Below, piece after piece: positions 48,827 through 64,000 of a DNA stretch of 64,000 bases (positions within the stretch are counted from its first letter, which is position 1; every line of letters begins with the position of its first letter). The notes beneath the pieces were generated by a model. The model was not told where the DNA came from. It worked only from the letters and a program-made list of their open reading frames with translations, and searched no databases. Origin of the DNA: Ascidia mentula (taxonomy: Eukaryota; Chordata; Ascidiacea; Phlebobranchia; Ascidiidae). Location of the stretch: NCBI GenBank assembly GCA_947561715.1, contig OX387200.1, positions 2,501 through 66,500 on the forward strand, written 5' to 3'. Made by a program: the position numbers and the translations under genes.

Positions 48827-51800
48827 GTATCAAGTTTGCAAACAGGAAGCAAAAATGCAAGAAAAAAACTGCGGACTAATCCAACAAAATACAGAAAGTT
48901 TGTGTCACAAGATGTGCGTTTATTGCATTGACAATATGCCTGAAAGACTCGCAGTAGCAAGTCCCCAAATAGTCTGATATGATTTGTTTTATTTTGGAAA
49001 TCCGACGAGTGAATAAAATACAATTCTTGTTACAATTTCATTGACCCACTTTACCAAGCATCCGTTCATTCCACGGAGACTGAAAATCATAAAATAAAAT
49101 ATGCTATGCGTTCAATGATATTAACTAATTAGAGAAGTAACCGTATGCATTTGCTCTACACCAGGTTTACGGAGAAGACTTAAAGTGTGATTGGAACCAC
49201 CATCGCTGGGGTGGAAGAGCCGACATCAGTAAACAATCGACGGCGTCAATAGACAAGTAGGACACGTGCGGTGGATTGGAGTGGACTCTCATCTCTCCTT
49301 CTGTCGGACGATTAGGGGTTGCATACGACGCTCAAAGTGTCGGTGAGAGGCGGCGAGAGGCCACTCAGGCAGTTTAGCGCCCTAACACGCAGACTTCTGG
49401 CGCCAGGGTGTCACAGGCAAGTCCGCTCAACAGTACGCCATGCATAACCTTTATCATTCCCGGCCAATTCCATTTCAGGTGTGAGGCAACAGCACAACTG
49501 GACAACGAATGTTCAAGCGAGAATGTTTGAAGTTGATTAGATTCGTGGTTTCATATCACACTGCAATAACATTTACTTAAACCACGTTCTACTTGTTGAG
49601 GAAAAGCTCACAGCAACAAAATAAATCTCCGCTGTGAATCATTCAGTTGATTTATTCACCTTTAACTCAACAAAGACGCCGCCGTACACGAAGATTTACG
49701 CCGGCCTCCGTAAGGTTACGATTATTTGCTTGTTCTGTTCGACGTTCCCTTGACACGACCGCAAACCGATATTAATTACAGCTGCAAACATGTGGGCGGG
49801 GGTCGACGTTTAAAACCCGAGATCCAACAAACGAAATGTAGGCTTCATAACACGGCGCACGGAAGAAGCGGCCGATGTAATTCTAAATATTTGTCCTGAG
49901 CCACGCCGCGGTGTTATGACGTAACAGGCAGTTCGCGGCTTGGGCAATCGAATTGTCTGTGGCGTTCGACAGTTCGGCGCCGTTCTGCGTTGACGAGAGG
50001 CAGCAGAGAGAGTAACATTGACGAGGAACGCTTCTGGGTATATTTGCACACATTCTGTAAGATTCTATCTGTTTTGCGTTGCAGTCCCTTGTGAACCAGG
50101 ATTTGTGTTAAGTTTCCAAATTGGTGACAAAATACATTTGGTCAGAACTCAAGGACCTGCAAACAAAGTCCAAGGAATCCTTTTTGTAGACATTCTAACT
50201 CTAAACATTCATTTTTCTGCAAAACCCAATTGCATTTAGTTGCTTTCTTGAACAAATGCCTCAAGGAGTCCAGCAACCAGTTTTGACCAGAATGGAACCA
50301 CAAATAATTATGGGTTCCTAAACGATTTATGTTTCTTTAAATACTGCCTGAAATTTTTGCTGCCTTTTCGACTTAATTTTCAACAAGACCTACAACCAAG
50401 TAATTAAGCTGACTAAATACGCAAAAAAAAAACTAATTCGCCTCAGTAACCGCCCCATACATTCCTGCTCATTCAACAGAAGGTTTGACCTTCATGCATT
50501 CCTGGAATTTTAAGTCACATGTTTATTGCGAACAATGCATATTTTTCCTTTAAATCTATCAATTCCTACACAGGTTAAACTCACCGATACAAAGATGATT
50601 GTGCTGGTGTGGCGTAATTCCACATCACAGATTCAATAAGCATGAATAAATTAAGTGAAATTAAAGTTGGAATTGGCGGTTGAGGGTGTGTTTGATCACC
50701 GCGCGTTTATTGAGCCTACTTGGCGTCGTTGAGGCAGACGTGGCGTCCGGTGGGATTCGAACCCTAAACCTAATGATCCGCCAAAAGTCGATGTTTGTAT
50801 GGGGAGTGCTTGGCACGTGGGAAATGTGAACGACCCTTCACTTGATTAAAACCGACGATGGCTGTGGTTGCGGCGCCAAACCGACGCCGATGCGAACACT
50901 CGACGGACGAGGTGTAAAGGAGGACCCTTGAAGCGAACGCGCAAGCGACGATCAGTGCAGATTATCGCCTCTGGATCTAATATTCGCGTTCCGATATAAC
51001 GAGGTGATGACGGGAGAGAAGCACGCTTGTTGGTCTACCAAGCTTGTTTACACTCGTTCGAGGGATCCAAACGCTCTAGTACTGCTCAATGGCACTTATT
51101 TACGACAGCCTATGAATATCTGTGAACATTTCCTAACTGAAGGGTTATTAATGGGATAATACGACGATGAAATTGGGATCCAGGTCATTTAATTTATTTA
51201 ACCTTCCCAGAAATATAAAGTGTTCGGTTAAAAATGTTCTTTGCGCACGAAAATTTTTAAATTTATCTTTAGGTGATGTCAATTAGGGACAACCGGTGAA
51301 GTTCTTCTTATGTAAGACTGCAGCCACCACAAAAGGAAAACTCTTTGGAAACGATAACGAATGAAACTCTCATACGATTAGAGATAGGAAAGAATATAAT
51401 GATTATTCATACGTTTTTATGCCCGTGTATAAAGTTACATCAAAAGAAAGTCCGTCATTGACGTTTGTTCATGGAAACAGTGGACAAAATTTCACCCAAC
51501 ATGAATTTTTTATGCAAAGATCATCTTTGTCTGATCACCACTGGGGAAATGTTTCAACTCAAAAGGTTGGAAAAACTTTTATCAAAACCAGAAATTGTTC
51601 TCAAGTCCAGCGCCCACACAATAGAATTCCTTCAAATCATTCTTAAGTTAGCTAGAAAAATATTTGAACAAAATTACCCCTTAACCCTACCTGAACGCCG
51701 GTAAGCCACAATTACAATTCCATCATGATTTATTCCCGAAGCGAAACAAGTCAATGGAAAATTCACATCTGCAAATAATTTTGTTGAAAAATTACAATTA

Positions 51801-52014
51801 ATAATTCCACAAAGTCTGTTGGTTATCAAAACAAGCAACCATGCAACCATTTTATAAACGTGGTAACGAAGCTATATTTCTAACCCCCCAGCAAATAGAA
51901 TACGGTAGCGATGAGCCCACAACTATGACGCTAAAATGACGTAATAATGAGTTGGAATGTTGAAACCAATACCAGGCGCAACCCGCGAGCAACAGACCGT
52001 GACGAACAACATTT

Positions 52015-52110
52015 TAAATATTACCATACCGGGATTCGAACCCTTGTTACCAAGGTTACCAACCACGGTCAAGCTATGTGTTATAGACGGGTCGATCGTC
52101 TTCACCTGTG
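52015..52110 (-). mobile_element. tRNA-derived SINE
   Basis: On the minus strand TAGCTTGACCGTGG (plus 52063-52076) matches the polymerase III A box. GGGTTCGAATCCC (plus 52031-52043) is a perfect B box, 20 bases further on. The 3' end, CCGGTATGGTAA, matches the tail seen in the fold-back at 17881-18158. Spacing and sequence are tRNA-like, but no cloverleaf with a paired acceptor stem can be drawn, so this is a SINE head and not a tRNA gene. The full extent on the 5' side is uncertain. Confidence 0.6.
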
Positions 52111-54407
52111 TCGGAGTCTCAACACTTCTGCTCTATACCGCTCTCTATTGAAAGGTGGCCATTACATAAGTAGGTGGTAAGCTCGAAAAACACAATTACA
52201 AACAGAGTACGGTGGTTTTTTCTTAAATAAAAAAGCAAGTTCGCAACCCCTGCTATATAGACAGCATTGTTTGAACACAAACATCTACATGTAAATAATG
52301 GCGCGTTAGGAGCTAGGATAGGAATTTTCTGCTTTAGGAATTGGAATTAAATGTTCCTGTGTTGTTTAGCCATGCATGACTGCATGCAATATTATATTTC
52401 AGTAGCATATACTGGTCAGGCAAGTGTTTAAACAACCTCAGTTAAACCTCAGAAAATAAAATGTAGCATTTCGTATAATTTGTTAAGTGATTTATGTAAA
52501 GCTATTTTTGTCAAAAAGCAGCCACAAACCATTATTATCATGGAAAGAGTAATTAGGATTTAAAAACTTATGGGTCTACACGATACGCGAGGCATTTCAA
52601 ACAACTGCTTGTGCTAAAATGTTTCTTCGTATTTGTTTAGTTAACATAAATAATGAGAATTCAAAGCATGAAATAGTTAAGCGTGCGATTTGCATATATG
52701 GGGCAGATCTATTAAAGCTCCGGGATCTACAACCACCACACACCCCTGATATATTGTTTGTTTGTTAACCAATATCCTAACCGTCCAAAAATAGCATAGA
52801 TGTCAAAATACAGCACACGGTTTTGAGAAAAGATTGATCTTGACAAGAAAAACTAAACTAACAAGGAAACCTGATTAGGGATCATTTACACAGAAGTTCA
52901 TGGAACGAACTTTGTGACGCCTTAACATGAAGAATGGTTAAAACAAATAAATTAAACGGGTTTCAAAATCAACAGGAAAAGGTTTGTTGAAATCTCTAGC
53001 CAGACTTCACAAGAAAACAAACGTGTGGTGGAAGAACATCCACTAGAAAAACACGCACTAAACGACTCGGCGATTTTACAAGGAGGTCACGACCGTTAGG
53101 ATAGAAGCTTGGCGCCACCAGTAAGAACATAATCGTCGGCTGGCTTGATACGGGTGCCGCAAATTACGTTTAATCGCGTGCCACAATTGTCGCAACCACC
53201 ACCGGAGATCTACCACGTCTTACGCGCATCTGTTGCTAGGATACATTTATCATTTATCCAAATTCACGCATTTATTGATAATCTGTTATATCGCAATGGA
53301 CGGGTACACGACAAGCTGCTCCACAGTAAGTTTTTTCAGAGACCCATGCTTTGCGTTAAATACGTCACTAAGTGAAACTAATTTAATCAAAGAGACGTTT
53401 TGAAGTGGAATCTCAAAAAACATCAAATGGGATTCCCATACCACCAATACATATCAGTATTTTCAAAATACAATAAATATCAGGTAAGCAAAGCGTAAGT
53501 AGACTCGAAAATATCGAGTTCGCATAAACCAATAACAAAATTAAATCACATTTTAAGTGACGCAGCATCAATTGCGTCAAGTGTAGTTTTGTCTCTCATC
53601 AATTATGCAAAATTAGCAAGATGGTGATGTTTAATAACCCGCAATTGGTGGCGCAAATGCAAAGAGGGGAACTGCATATGTCCAGTGCCACATCCTGTCC
53701 TTGTCCTTGTAATTATGGGGTTTTGTCACAATGGCGGCGACCTTTTAAATGCAATCAGCAACCGAGTGACGTCATGTGAAATCCGTTACGTCAGAAATTT
53801 CATTTGCATGAATTATTGAAGTTGTGAGCAGAAAGTACAACAGGTAGCTGGTAATTTGCAAATCTTTTTAACGCCGACTCGGATCTATCAAGTCCTGAAC
53901 CGTTTTAATACATCCACAATTTCAAACGTTGCTTTTATTCGATATCGACCTTAAAAGTTCATAGAAATGAACGGGATAATGTTTCCACATAAATAAGTTA
54001 ACCTCAATAACTCTGTTTTTAAAGAATAAAATATATGGTGTTGCATACAGAGGCCATAACCCAAACACGAACCCAAGCATTAAACGTCAAAATATTCGCT
54101 TCAAATAACGATCTTGATGTTTGTTAAACATTAAGAAGTAAATTGGTTTCGCGGATCCATAAACCTTATATCATGCCAAGTCCTATGAAAAGGATCAAGC
54201 AATTCACACTATTTCTGGTAACTTTCACGTTGAGATAAAGTTTGACCTTCAAATCCAACATTCGCCATTTTGTTTTTGCAAACGAATAGTAATTGCTTCA
54301 AAATTAGTGTTACCTGCAATATATTTGGACGAATCATTTGTGCATTTAAATATGTACTTGCGATTTCACTACACTTTAATAAAGGTTTTAGTCATTAACA
54401 TGGACTT

Positions 54408-54463
54408 ACAACCATAGTAGTATAACCATAGTAGTACAACCATAGTAGTACAACCATATAGTA
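54408..54463. repeat. 14-bp tandem repeat
   Basis: ACAACCATAGTAGT in three full near-identical copies (54408, 54422, 54436) plus a decaying fourth ending ATAGTATAG. Confidence 0.9.
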
Positions 54464-57400
54464 TAGTATTACGTCGTAATTTTAACCAGCACACACCAAA
54501 TCGAAAAAGGAAGAAATCAATTGTAAGGAACTCTCTTTCATACAATAAAAAAAAAACTTTACAAAACCGATGATTAATTTGAATGTTTTTAATAGGAACT
54601 ATACCTTAATAAAAAAATACAGTGAATATTAAATCAATATATCAGATTAAGTAAGAAAACATGAAATGATGAAAACTACATGCACCAAGTCTGTTTCCCT
54701 GTAGCAACGGAACAACAACGGTAATTCAAGAATAAGTAAATGGTTCAATAAAAATTAAGTATGTGACCGCATTTGAAAGAATTTTCAATAAACGTTGGGG
54801 AAAAAATCCAAATCCATGTACACTAACTTTTCTTTCATTAAATTAATTTTCGATGCCCTGCGTGGAAACAGCGCCACCGCCCGGTAAACACAACATATTG
54901 TTTTGCATTTTCAATCAAATGAAAAACCACCAAACATTAATATTTCAGCCCCCCAAGTATCGTCATTATGTGCGTAAGACTTCATCAAATTACTGTAGCC
55001 AGCCATACAACTACGTTATCCCCTCCTCAATATAACAAATATTACATTGTGTCAAGGTTGGCAGCCGTGTGGTTTCAGTTTGACAAATTTTCCAACTCAA
55101 GACATCTCATTAATAATAAAAGTAACTTTTACAATAAAGTGAAATTTAAATGCTTCAACTCTTGTGATGCTTGCGTGAGTTGATGAAAGCGAAGTTGACA
55201 AAACAGTTGGAAAATATGTTGATCAAGGGTTGGGGTCAAATTTGCATCAAAAGCACAACTCGGATACAATCGGTTTCAATAATCCCAGTGTATATTCCAA
55301 CACACATGAATAGATTTTCAAGGTCACCAACACTCTGAAGGATACAAATCAACTCACATTGAGATGAACAACTTTCCGTACCCTCTTTCAGCTACACGTG
55401 TAAATTCCTCTACATCACAACAGATAAAAACACACCACAAGCTTTTCTCTTACTCTCACTTTGTACGAAAATCTCGACCGATTGAATAAGTTAATGTAAA
55501 ACCTTCTCAACAAAAGTTGTCAGAATTGCGGAAGCATCAGCATCAGCCTGTTGAACATGTGCTTCTAAGAATCAACAGCTTGCGTCAGAAGAACTCCTGG
55601 AAGCGTTCGGTTGCCTGACAGAATCCAACCAGGCCAAGGCTTGTTTCGTTTCACAACAAAACGCAAATCCACAAATTTATACCGGGTTACCGACACGAGA
55701 CAGTGAAAGGTTTTCACGCCTCCAGTCCTGTCTGTCAGGGCATTGACAGCTCGTATCGGGGAAAGGATAGATTACGAAACACCAACAATAAACATTTGAC
55801 GCATGGAGACTGCTGTATGAATGCTGGGCATTGAGATGGTAGGAAGACTCTTAAAGTGATCGACGAGATGTTGCCGAAAAATCCAAGCCAGGATTTTTGA
55901 CGGCTGTAGAAAATCAACTTTTCAAAGTTGTCCTATAGTTTCCAGTTCCACAATTAATTAGACCGAATAAATTATTGTTAATTTCTCAAAATTAAACGAA
56001 AAAGTGACAATAAGGTTCCAAACAGCAAGACAACAACGTGATAGAAACCAACATAATCATCAACTTTTCTACAAAACATACCCAAATAGAAAAGGTGGTA
56101 ATTCACAAAGTTAATTATTAATAATTTACCGTCCCCCCGTTGCATATACCAGGGCGTTTTTAAGATTAAGATCTGGATTTCGGCGTAGCTGAAACGTCAG
56201 TGGCAGTTAGTCCGCCAAACCATCATCTCTCGGCAACCGTTCATTGTTTACATGTTTGTGCAAAGCGTGCAAATGTCGTACAGCCAAGTGACGCGATCTT
56301 CTTGGTCGATTAACTTTTGAATCGATGCCGTCCCGTCGGCGCCTTCTGGCCGTCGTTTTTCGGTTATTTAATATTGAGATTAGGAATATCGTGAGCGTCA
56401 TCTTGCCCGTGCTTACCGTGGATAAAGTAGTATGTCGTCGTAACACAAACACTAATCACAATATACAGGCGACATCGCCACTATTTATGCAGACATTACG
56501 ACACTATCGGTGTCATCGAAGCTAGCCCTGATTCCGGGGATTTGTCGCTGCATCAATAACGCCAGGTAGAGTTTCTTCACATAACAAGAACAATATCATG
56601 GAGGCGTCGCTCAAAGTGAAAGCGATGGTGACAAAATTGCTTCGTATTTTCTCCGGCGTTTCGCCTTTGGGCGCCGAAATCCGTATGACTGTAATAACAG
56701 CCAATATACGACTTACTTGGAAATATACGACCCGCTTACAAGTTTATGATATAAATCTACAGCAAGAAAAACAAACCCCCTGGTAGATAGTTGGTGAACA
56801 ACAAAGACCACACTTTCAGAGGAATCCCAACCAAACTTTCCAATATCTTGCACTTTGTATGATAAAGTTTACATGTTTAAGTTTTAATCTCACGTGATTT
56901 TCAAACAAAACGTTTTTGCACTATCCGACAAGTGGGGTCAATCAAGGGTCACTCAAATTTACATGAACACAAACCAGCCACTAAAAATAGCCACAAACAA
57001 CCGAATAATCCTTCTCACACAAACATTCCTTGAAGTTTGATACGATTTCGATTGAGAGTGCTGACAGCCGAGGAGATAGTTATGACCAAATGTCGTCTGT
57101 TAAGTAATCGGCTTTTGTGGGCAACTAATCGTAGAAGTTAAAAGTGCACGGAGCCTTGACTTTTGCCCGAGGTGTAAATACGTTCGTTGCAGTTCTCTAC
57201 TGGTGGCAACCATGCTAATGTGGCACCAAGACGGTCGGTTAATGAATATTACATTGACATCCAGTAGAGATGGAGGGCACATAGTCGCTCCTTGGCTTGA
57301 AAACGTGATCTTTTTTACCATTTAATTCTACCAACCCAACTTTTACTGACTGATAAGCATGTCATGTTAACGAACTTCTATCTGGCCTCAAAACCTGATA

Positions 57401-57549
57401 GCAGCTTGGCAAGCTCGTATCCTTGCTCTTTGCAAACAAGCCGAAACCATATATTTATGATAATACTCTTCCACAGCTGAAAAATACAAACTAATTTTTA
57501 TCCACGAAACAAAATAAACTCGAAGTGAAACAGATGAGTCAGGAGGAAG

Positions 57550-57605
57550 CTTGCACACAATGCAGTGTGAGGGGAATCTTGCACACAATGAAGTGTGAGG
57601 GGAAT
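57550..57605. repeat. 28-bp tandem duplication
   Basis: CTTGCACACAATGCAGTGTG followed by AGGGGAAT (57550-57577) is repeated at 57578-57605 with one base change (GCAG to GAAG). Confidence 0.9.
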
Positions 57606-58521
57606 GCTACAACAAAGGTCACGGCCAACAAAAAATATTTTTCGTTTTTTTCGTTATCCATAAATCAGTTGTGTTTAAGTCATGCTGTATCAATCGCTAA
57701 AATTTACGCAGTCTTTCTACCAGAAAGATCCGAATTTACTACACGCAAAATAACAAGCAGACATCAGACGAAACTTCGTAAAAATGTAACGGGAAAAGTT
57801 TGGGGGGGAACAAAACATACGTGACGTCATCTCTAGTTAACAGGAATCAAAAAAAAAAATCAACGCATCCAACGGGTTGAGACTCTTCCTACACACAAAG
57901 TATCCATGTATAAGCACACGTAATAATCACCAGCTGACCATGACATTTCAGCATTTACATGTTTTTTCCCAAACACGCTCCAGGGCGCCCCCACCTGAGT
58001 GAAGTGATTTCAATGAGCAGCAAAAACATCAACGGAACCGAAAAGGGGATGCACCATTTTCAAATTGGTAAAAAGTTTTTGTACAGGAAAGCCTTAATTT
58101 CTTCAAGGTTAAATTAGACGAGATAAATTATTTTAGCTGCAAGCCAAAGTTTTGAAACAAGATTTTGAAAGGGCGTCACAGAAAACAGGTTGCTGGATAT
58201 TGCACTGAAATGTTTGGAAAATGCGTTTCGCTTGTTGGAATGCAGAGTACCACTGCGCCCTCGTGCGTCCAAATTTTCTGGCGTTACATTGTTTTTCTTT
58301 TTCTTCCTCAAATTTGGGTGATACATCCACCAGCACAACAGCACAAAGAAAGAAACCACCGACACCATTAAAATATACTCAAGGTTTTGTCGCCTTCAAA
58401 ACGCTAAAATTACAAAATATTTCTACTTGACAATATTTATGATGACAAACAATAAATAAACAACAACATTCCAATATTTGTCAAGACATGTAAAGTTGAA
58501 ATTTCGGCGAACAATCGTCGA

Positions 58522-62487
<3,966 letters not shown>

Positions 62488-64000
62488 CTGAGACAAACCA
62501 GTAAGGTTGTGGGAATTTGGTTACTGTAGATTGAGTTTACAAACCGATGGGCCGCTGTTAAGTAATCCGGAGTTACCATGCATAGCTAACATCCCAAATT
62601 GTCCTCCTCAACAACACAGGAAAACGTTGTTAAACATTATCATAATTTACGCACACAAAAAATAAGCCGGTCGGTTCTTGTTAGCTAATGCTATTAGTAC
62701 CGTAGAACGCCATGTGCAAAAAAAAATTATTAGGTGTTTTTTGGCACAGAGCGTTTGTATTCATCCTACACCAAAAAACAATATATTCCTTGAATTGAAA
62801 AAACACTAAATATACAAAAAACGTTTAGTTAACTGGCAACTGTTCGCCGGGAACCATCACCGACCAGATCCACGCCTAATTGTTGCGTCACAATGTGGCG
62901 CCATTCAAACCGAGCGAGATGAATCGAGTCAAATGTCAACGCGACCTTTTCCCAATCACCATTGTGACGTAACAACGTGCATAGGCGTGGGAAAGAATCA
63001 GGATGTTCGAAAGTGGAAAAAAACAAGGGTTTTGTTGCACAATAATCACATGGGAATCAAATTTCATTTGTATTAACCAAAATGATCGAAATTATTCGTT
63101 AAATTAAAACAAGGAAAAATAAGCCTTAACTGTAGATTTGATGTGAAACTAATCTGTGTTCTAAGCCTGGTAACTTAATATTATTCCGTTTCCTTCAAAA
63201 TTCTTGAAGCAATCAAAGCGTAAACAACACGACGTTTAGAGACCACAAAGCATTGACAGCAGATTCGTCATGACAACAGTGGCAGGGGGTAGGGATTGCG
63301 ATGATTGACAACAGTCTGAAATATGCGCTTGCTCGACTGTGTTTTCGCACTGCACAATTCGCATGTAAATTACACACTGCAGTTTAAATCGTTGGAATCG
63401 ATCCAAGTCTCTATGATCAAAAGTCGAAAGCCGAAATTTCAATGTAAGCCGGTTAAGGCGTCCACAACTTCGGAAAGTAGCTTGGATTAAGAGGGAAGTC
63501 AACGCACCGTTAATAAATGACGCACGCCATGTACAGCAGCCTCTTACCGTCAAAGCAAGTATGGGAGATATCTCGCGTACTTAAACCCACACAGTTCTAG
63601 TTTCAATATAAGAAACATACTTTGAACGGAATGCACACAAACATATACAGTGAAACCCGCAACATTAAAAATATAACCATAGCTAATTAGCCTGTAGTCC
63701 AACCAACAGGTTTTCTTCTTGTCTGCGCTGCGTTCATCTCCCATACCAAGACTTCATGACATTTTATTGCTTTTTAAAAGATATCGACAAAAGTTCGAAA
63801 TTTTACATAAAGCGATCAGCAACGAGTGGGGATAAATCGGAGACAACAGTTGGGTTGAAATGTAACTGTCATGTGACCAACTTACGAATAAAAACACATT
63901 AATTACTTTTCGGTAATTTCAAGAATTTGAAACGAATTCCCTTTAAATTTTTACTACTGATGGGGAATGAAAGATAACAATAATAGAAATAGTAGCGACA
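62488..64000. other. Upstream BCAS3 intron(s) to the window edge
   Basis: BCAS3 must continue upstream on the minus strand, but no segment here encodes the expected preceding region (a GEF-CVAAIFG-SRSW-like block before the CYGTLVEH-type strand). Minus-strand frames at 62829-63026 and 63236-63744 do not match it. The stretch is therefore most simply intron. Confidence 0.4.

Larger units (their letters stand above)
46283..58521. other. 12-kb gene-free tract between Tbx2/3 and BCAS3
   Basis: The two genes point toward each other across this tract. It begins and ends with their 3' UTRs. No other gene is supported. Contents are a 20-bp minisatellite (48471-48826), a tRNA-derived SINE (about 52015-52110), small tandem repeats at 54408 and 57550, a T-box half-site at 49477-49484, and GC/CpG-richer islands by eye (47500-47760, 49300-49460, 49790-50010, 50700-51010, 53080-53230, 56150-56560). 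The islands are candidate regulatory elements. Confidence 0.5.

Noticed and set aside
48461-48977. Long overlapping plus-strand frames with repeats such as HFATNIHT
   Set aside because: They are produced by the stop-free 20-bp minisatellite in all three frames; no start, splice or promoter context supports them.
50740-50775. GGGATTCGAACCC, looking like a minus-strand tRNA T arm
   Set aside because: The flanking bases do not form a T stem or acceptor stem, and no D or anticodon arm follows. At most it is a SINE remnant.
62829-63026. Minus-strand frame upstream of the first visible BCAS3 exon
   Set aside because: The protein does not resemble the BCAS3 region expected there, and no phase-1 donor was found.
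63236-63553. Minus-strand frame with SLPPATVVM, faintly like a BCAS3 segment
   Set aside because: The similarity covers only a few residues and the frame lacks a suitable splice donor.

Overview
The window is the left end of an ascidian (tunicate) chromosome, most likely Ciona or a close relative. It opens with about 280 bases of (CCCTAA)n telomere. It then carries compact multi-exon animal genes whose coding joins can be read from exon phase: a chordate Tbx2/3, an SLC7 light-chain transporter, an adhesion GPCR and the C-terminal half of BCAS3. The species call is inference from gene structure and protein resemblance, since no search was run.

Layout. 1-440 is telomere plus degenerate telomere-derived repeat units, and one more pair of those units sits at 6060-6116. 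441-7182 is subtelomere with no convincing gene. It holds a 38-bp perfect inverted repeat around a hammerhead-like Penelope tail motif, a TTAA-flanked DNA transposon and an imperfect hairpin. 7183-10631 (minus strand) is a ten-exon adhesion GPCR of 740 residues: signal peptide, C-type lectin domain, GAIN/GPS, seven membrane spans. 11184-11872 is a hAT-like non-autonomous element. 12321-12396 is a four-copy tandem of TGACGTG boxes, 1.0 kb upstream of a twelve-exon SLC7A9-like amino-acid transporter (13441-17236, plus strand, 496 residues). 17237-31571 is a 14-kb gene-free tract with a foldback of tRNA-derived SINE tails and several islands that look GC/CpG-richer by eye. 31572-46282 (plus strand) is Tbx2/3 in six exons, 739 residues, with a 7.6-kb first intron. 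46283-58521 is a second gene-free tract of 12 kb with a 20-bp minisatellite and a tRNA-derived SINE. 58522-62487 (minus strand) is the last seven coding exons of BCAS3 (431 residues plus stop); its N-terminal half should lie beyond the right edge.

How the genes relate. Tbx2/3 and BCAS3 are neighbours and converge tail to tail. In vertebrates BCAS3 also neighbours TBX2 and its introns carry TBX2/TBX4 regulatory DNA. The pairing here looks like retained chordate microsynteny with a changed orientation, and it suggests that the gene-free tracts and the BCAS3 introns hold Tbx2/3 control elements. The GPCR and the transporter are unrelated in function to this block and lie on its telomeric side. 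No tRNA, rRNA, CRISPR or prokaryotic feature was seen. The least ordinary item is the adhesion GPCR with an N-terminal C-type lectin fold, an architecture I do not know from vertebrate adhesion GPCRs.
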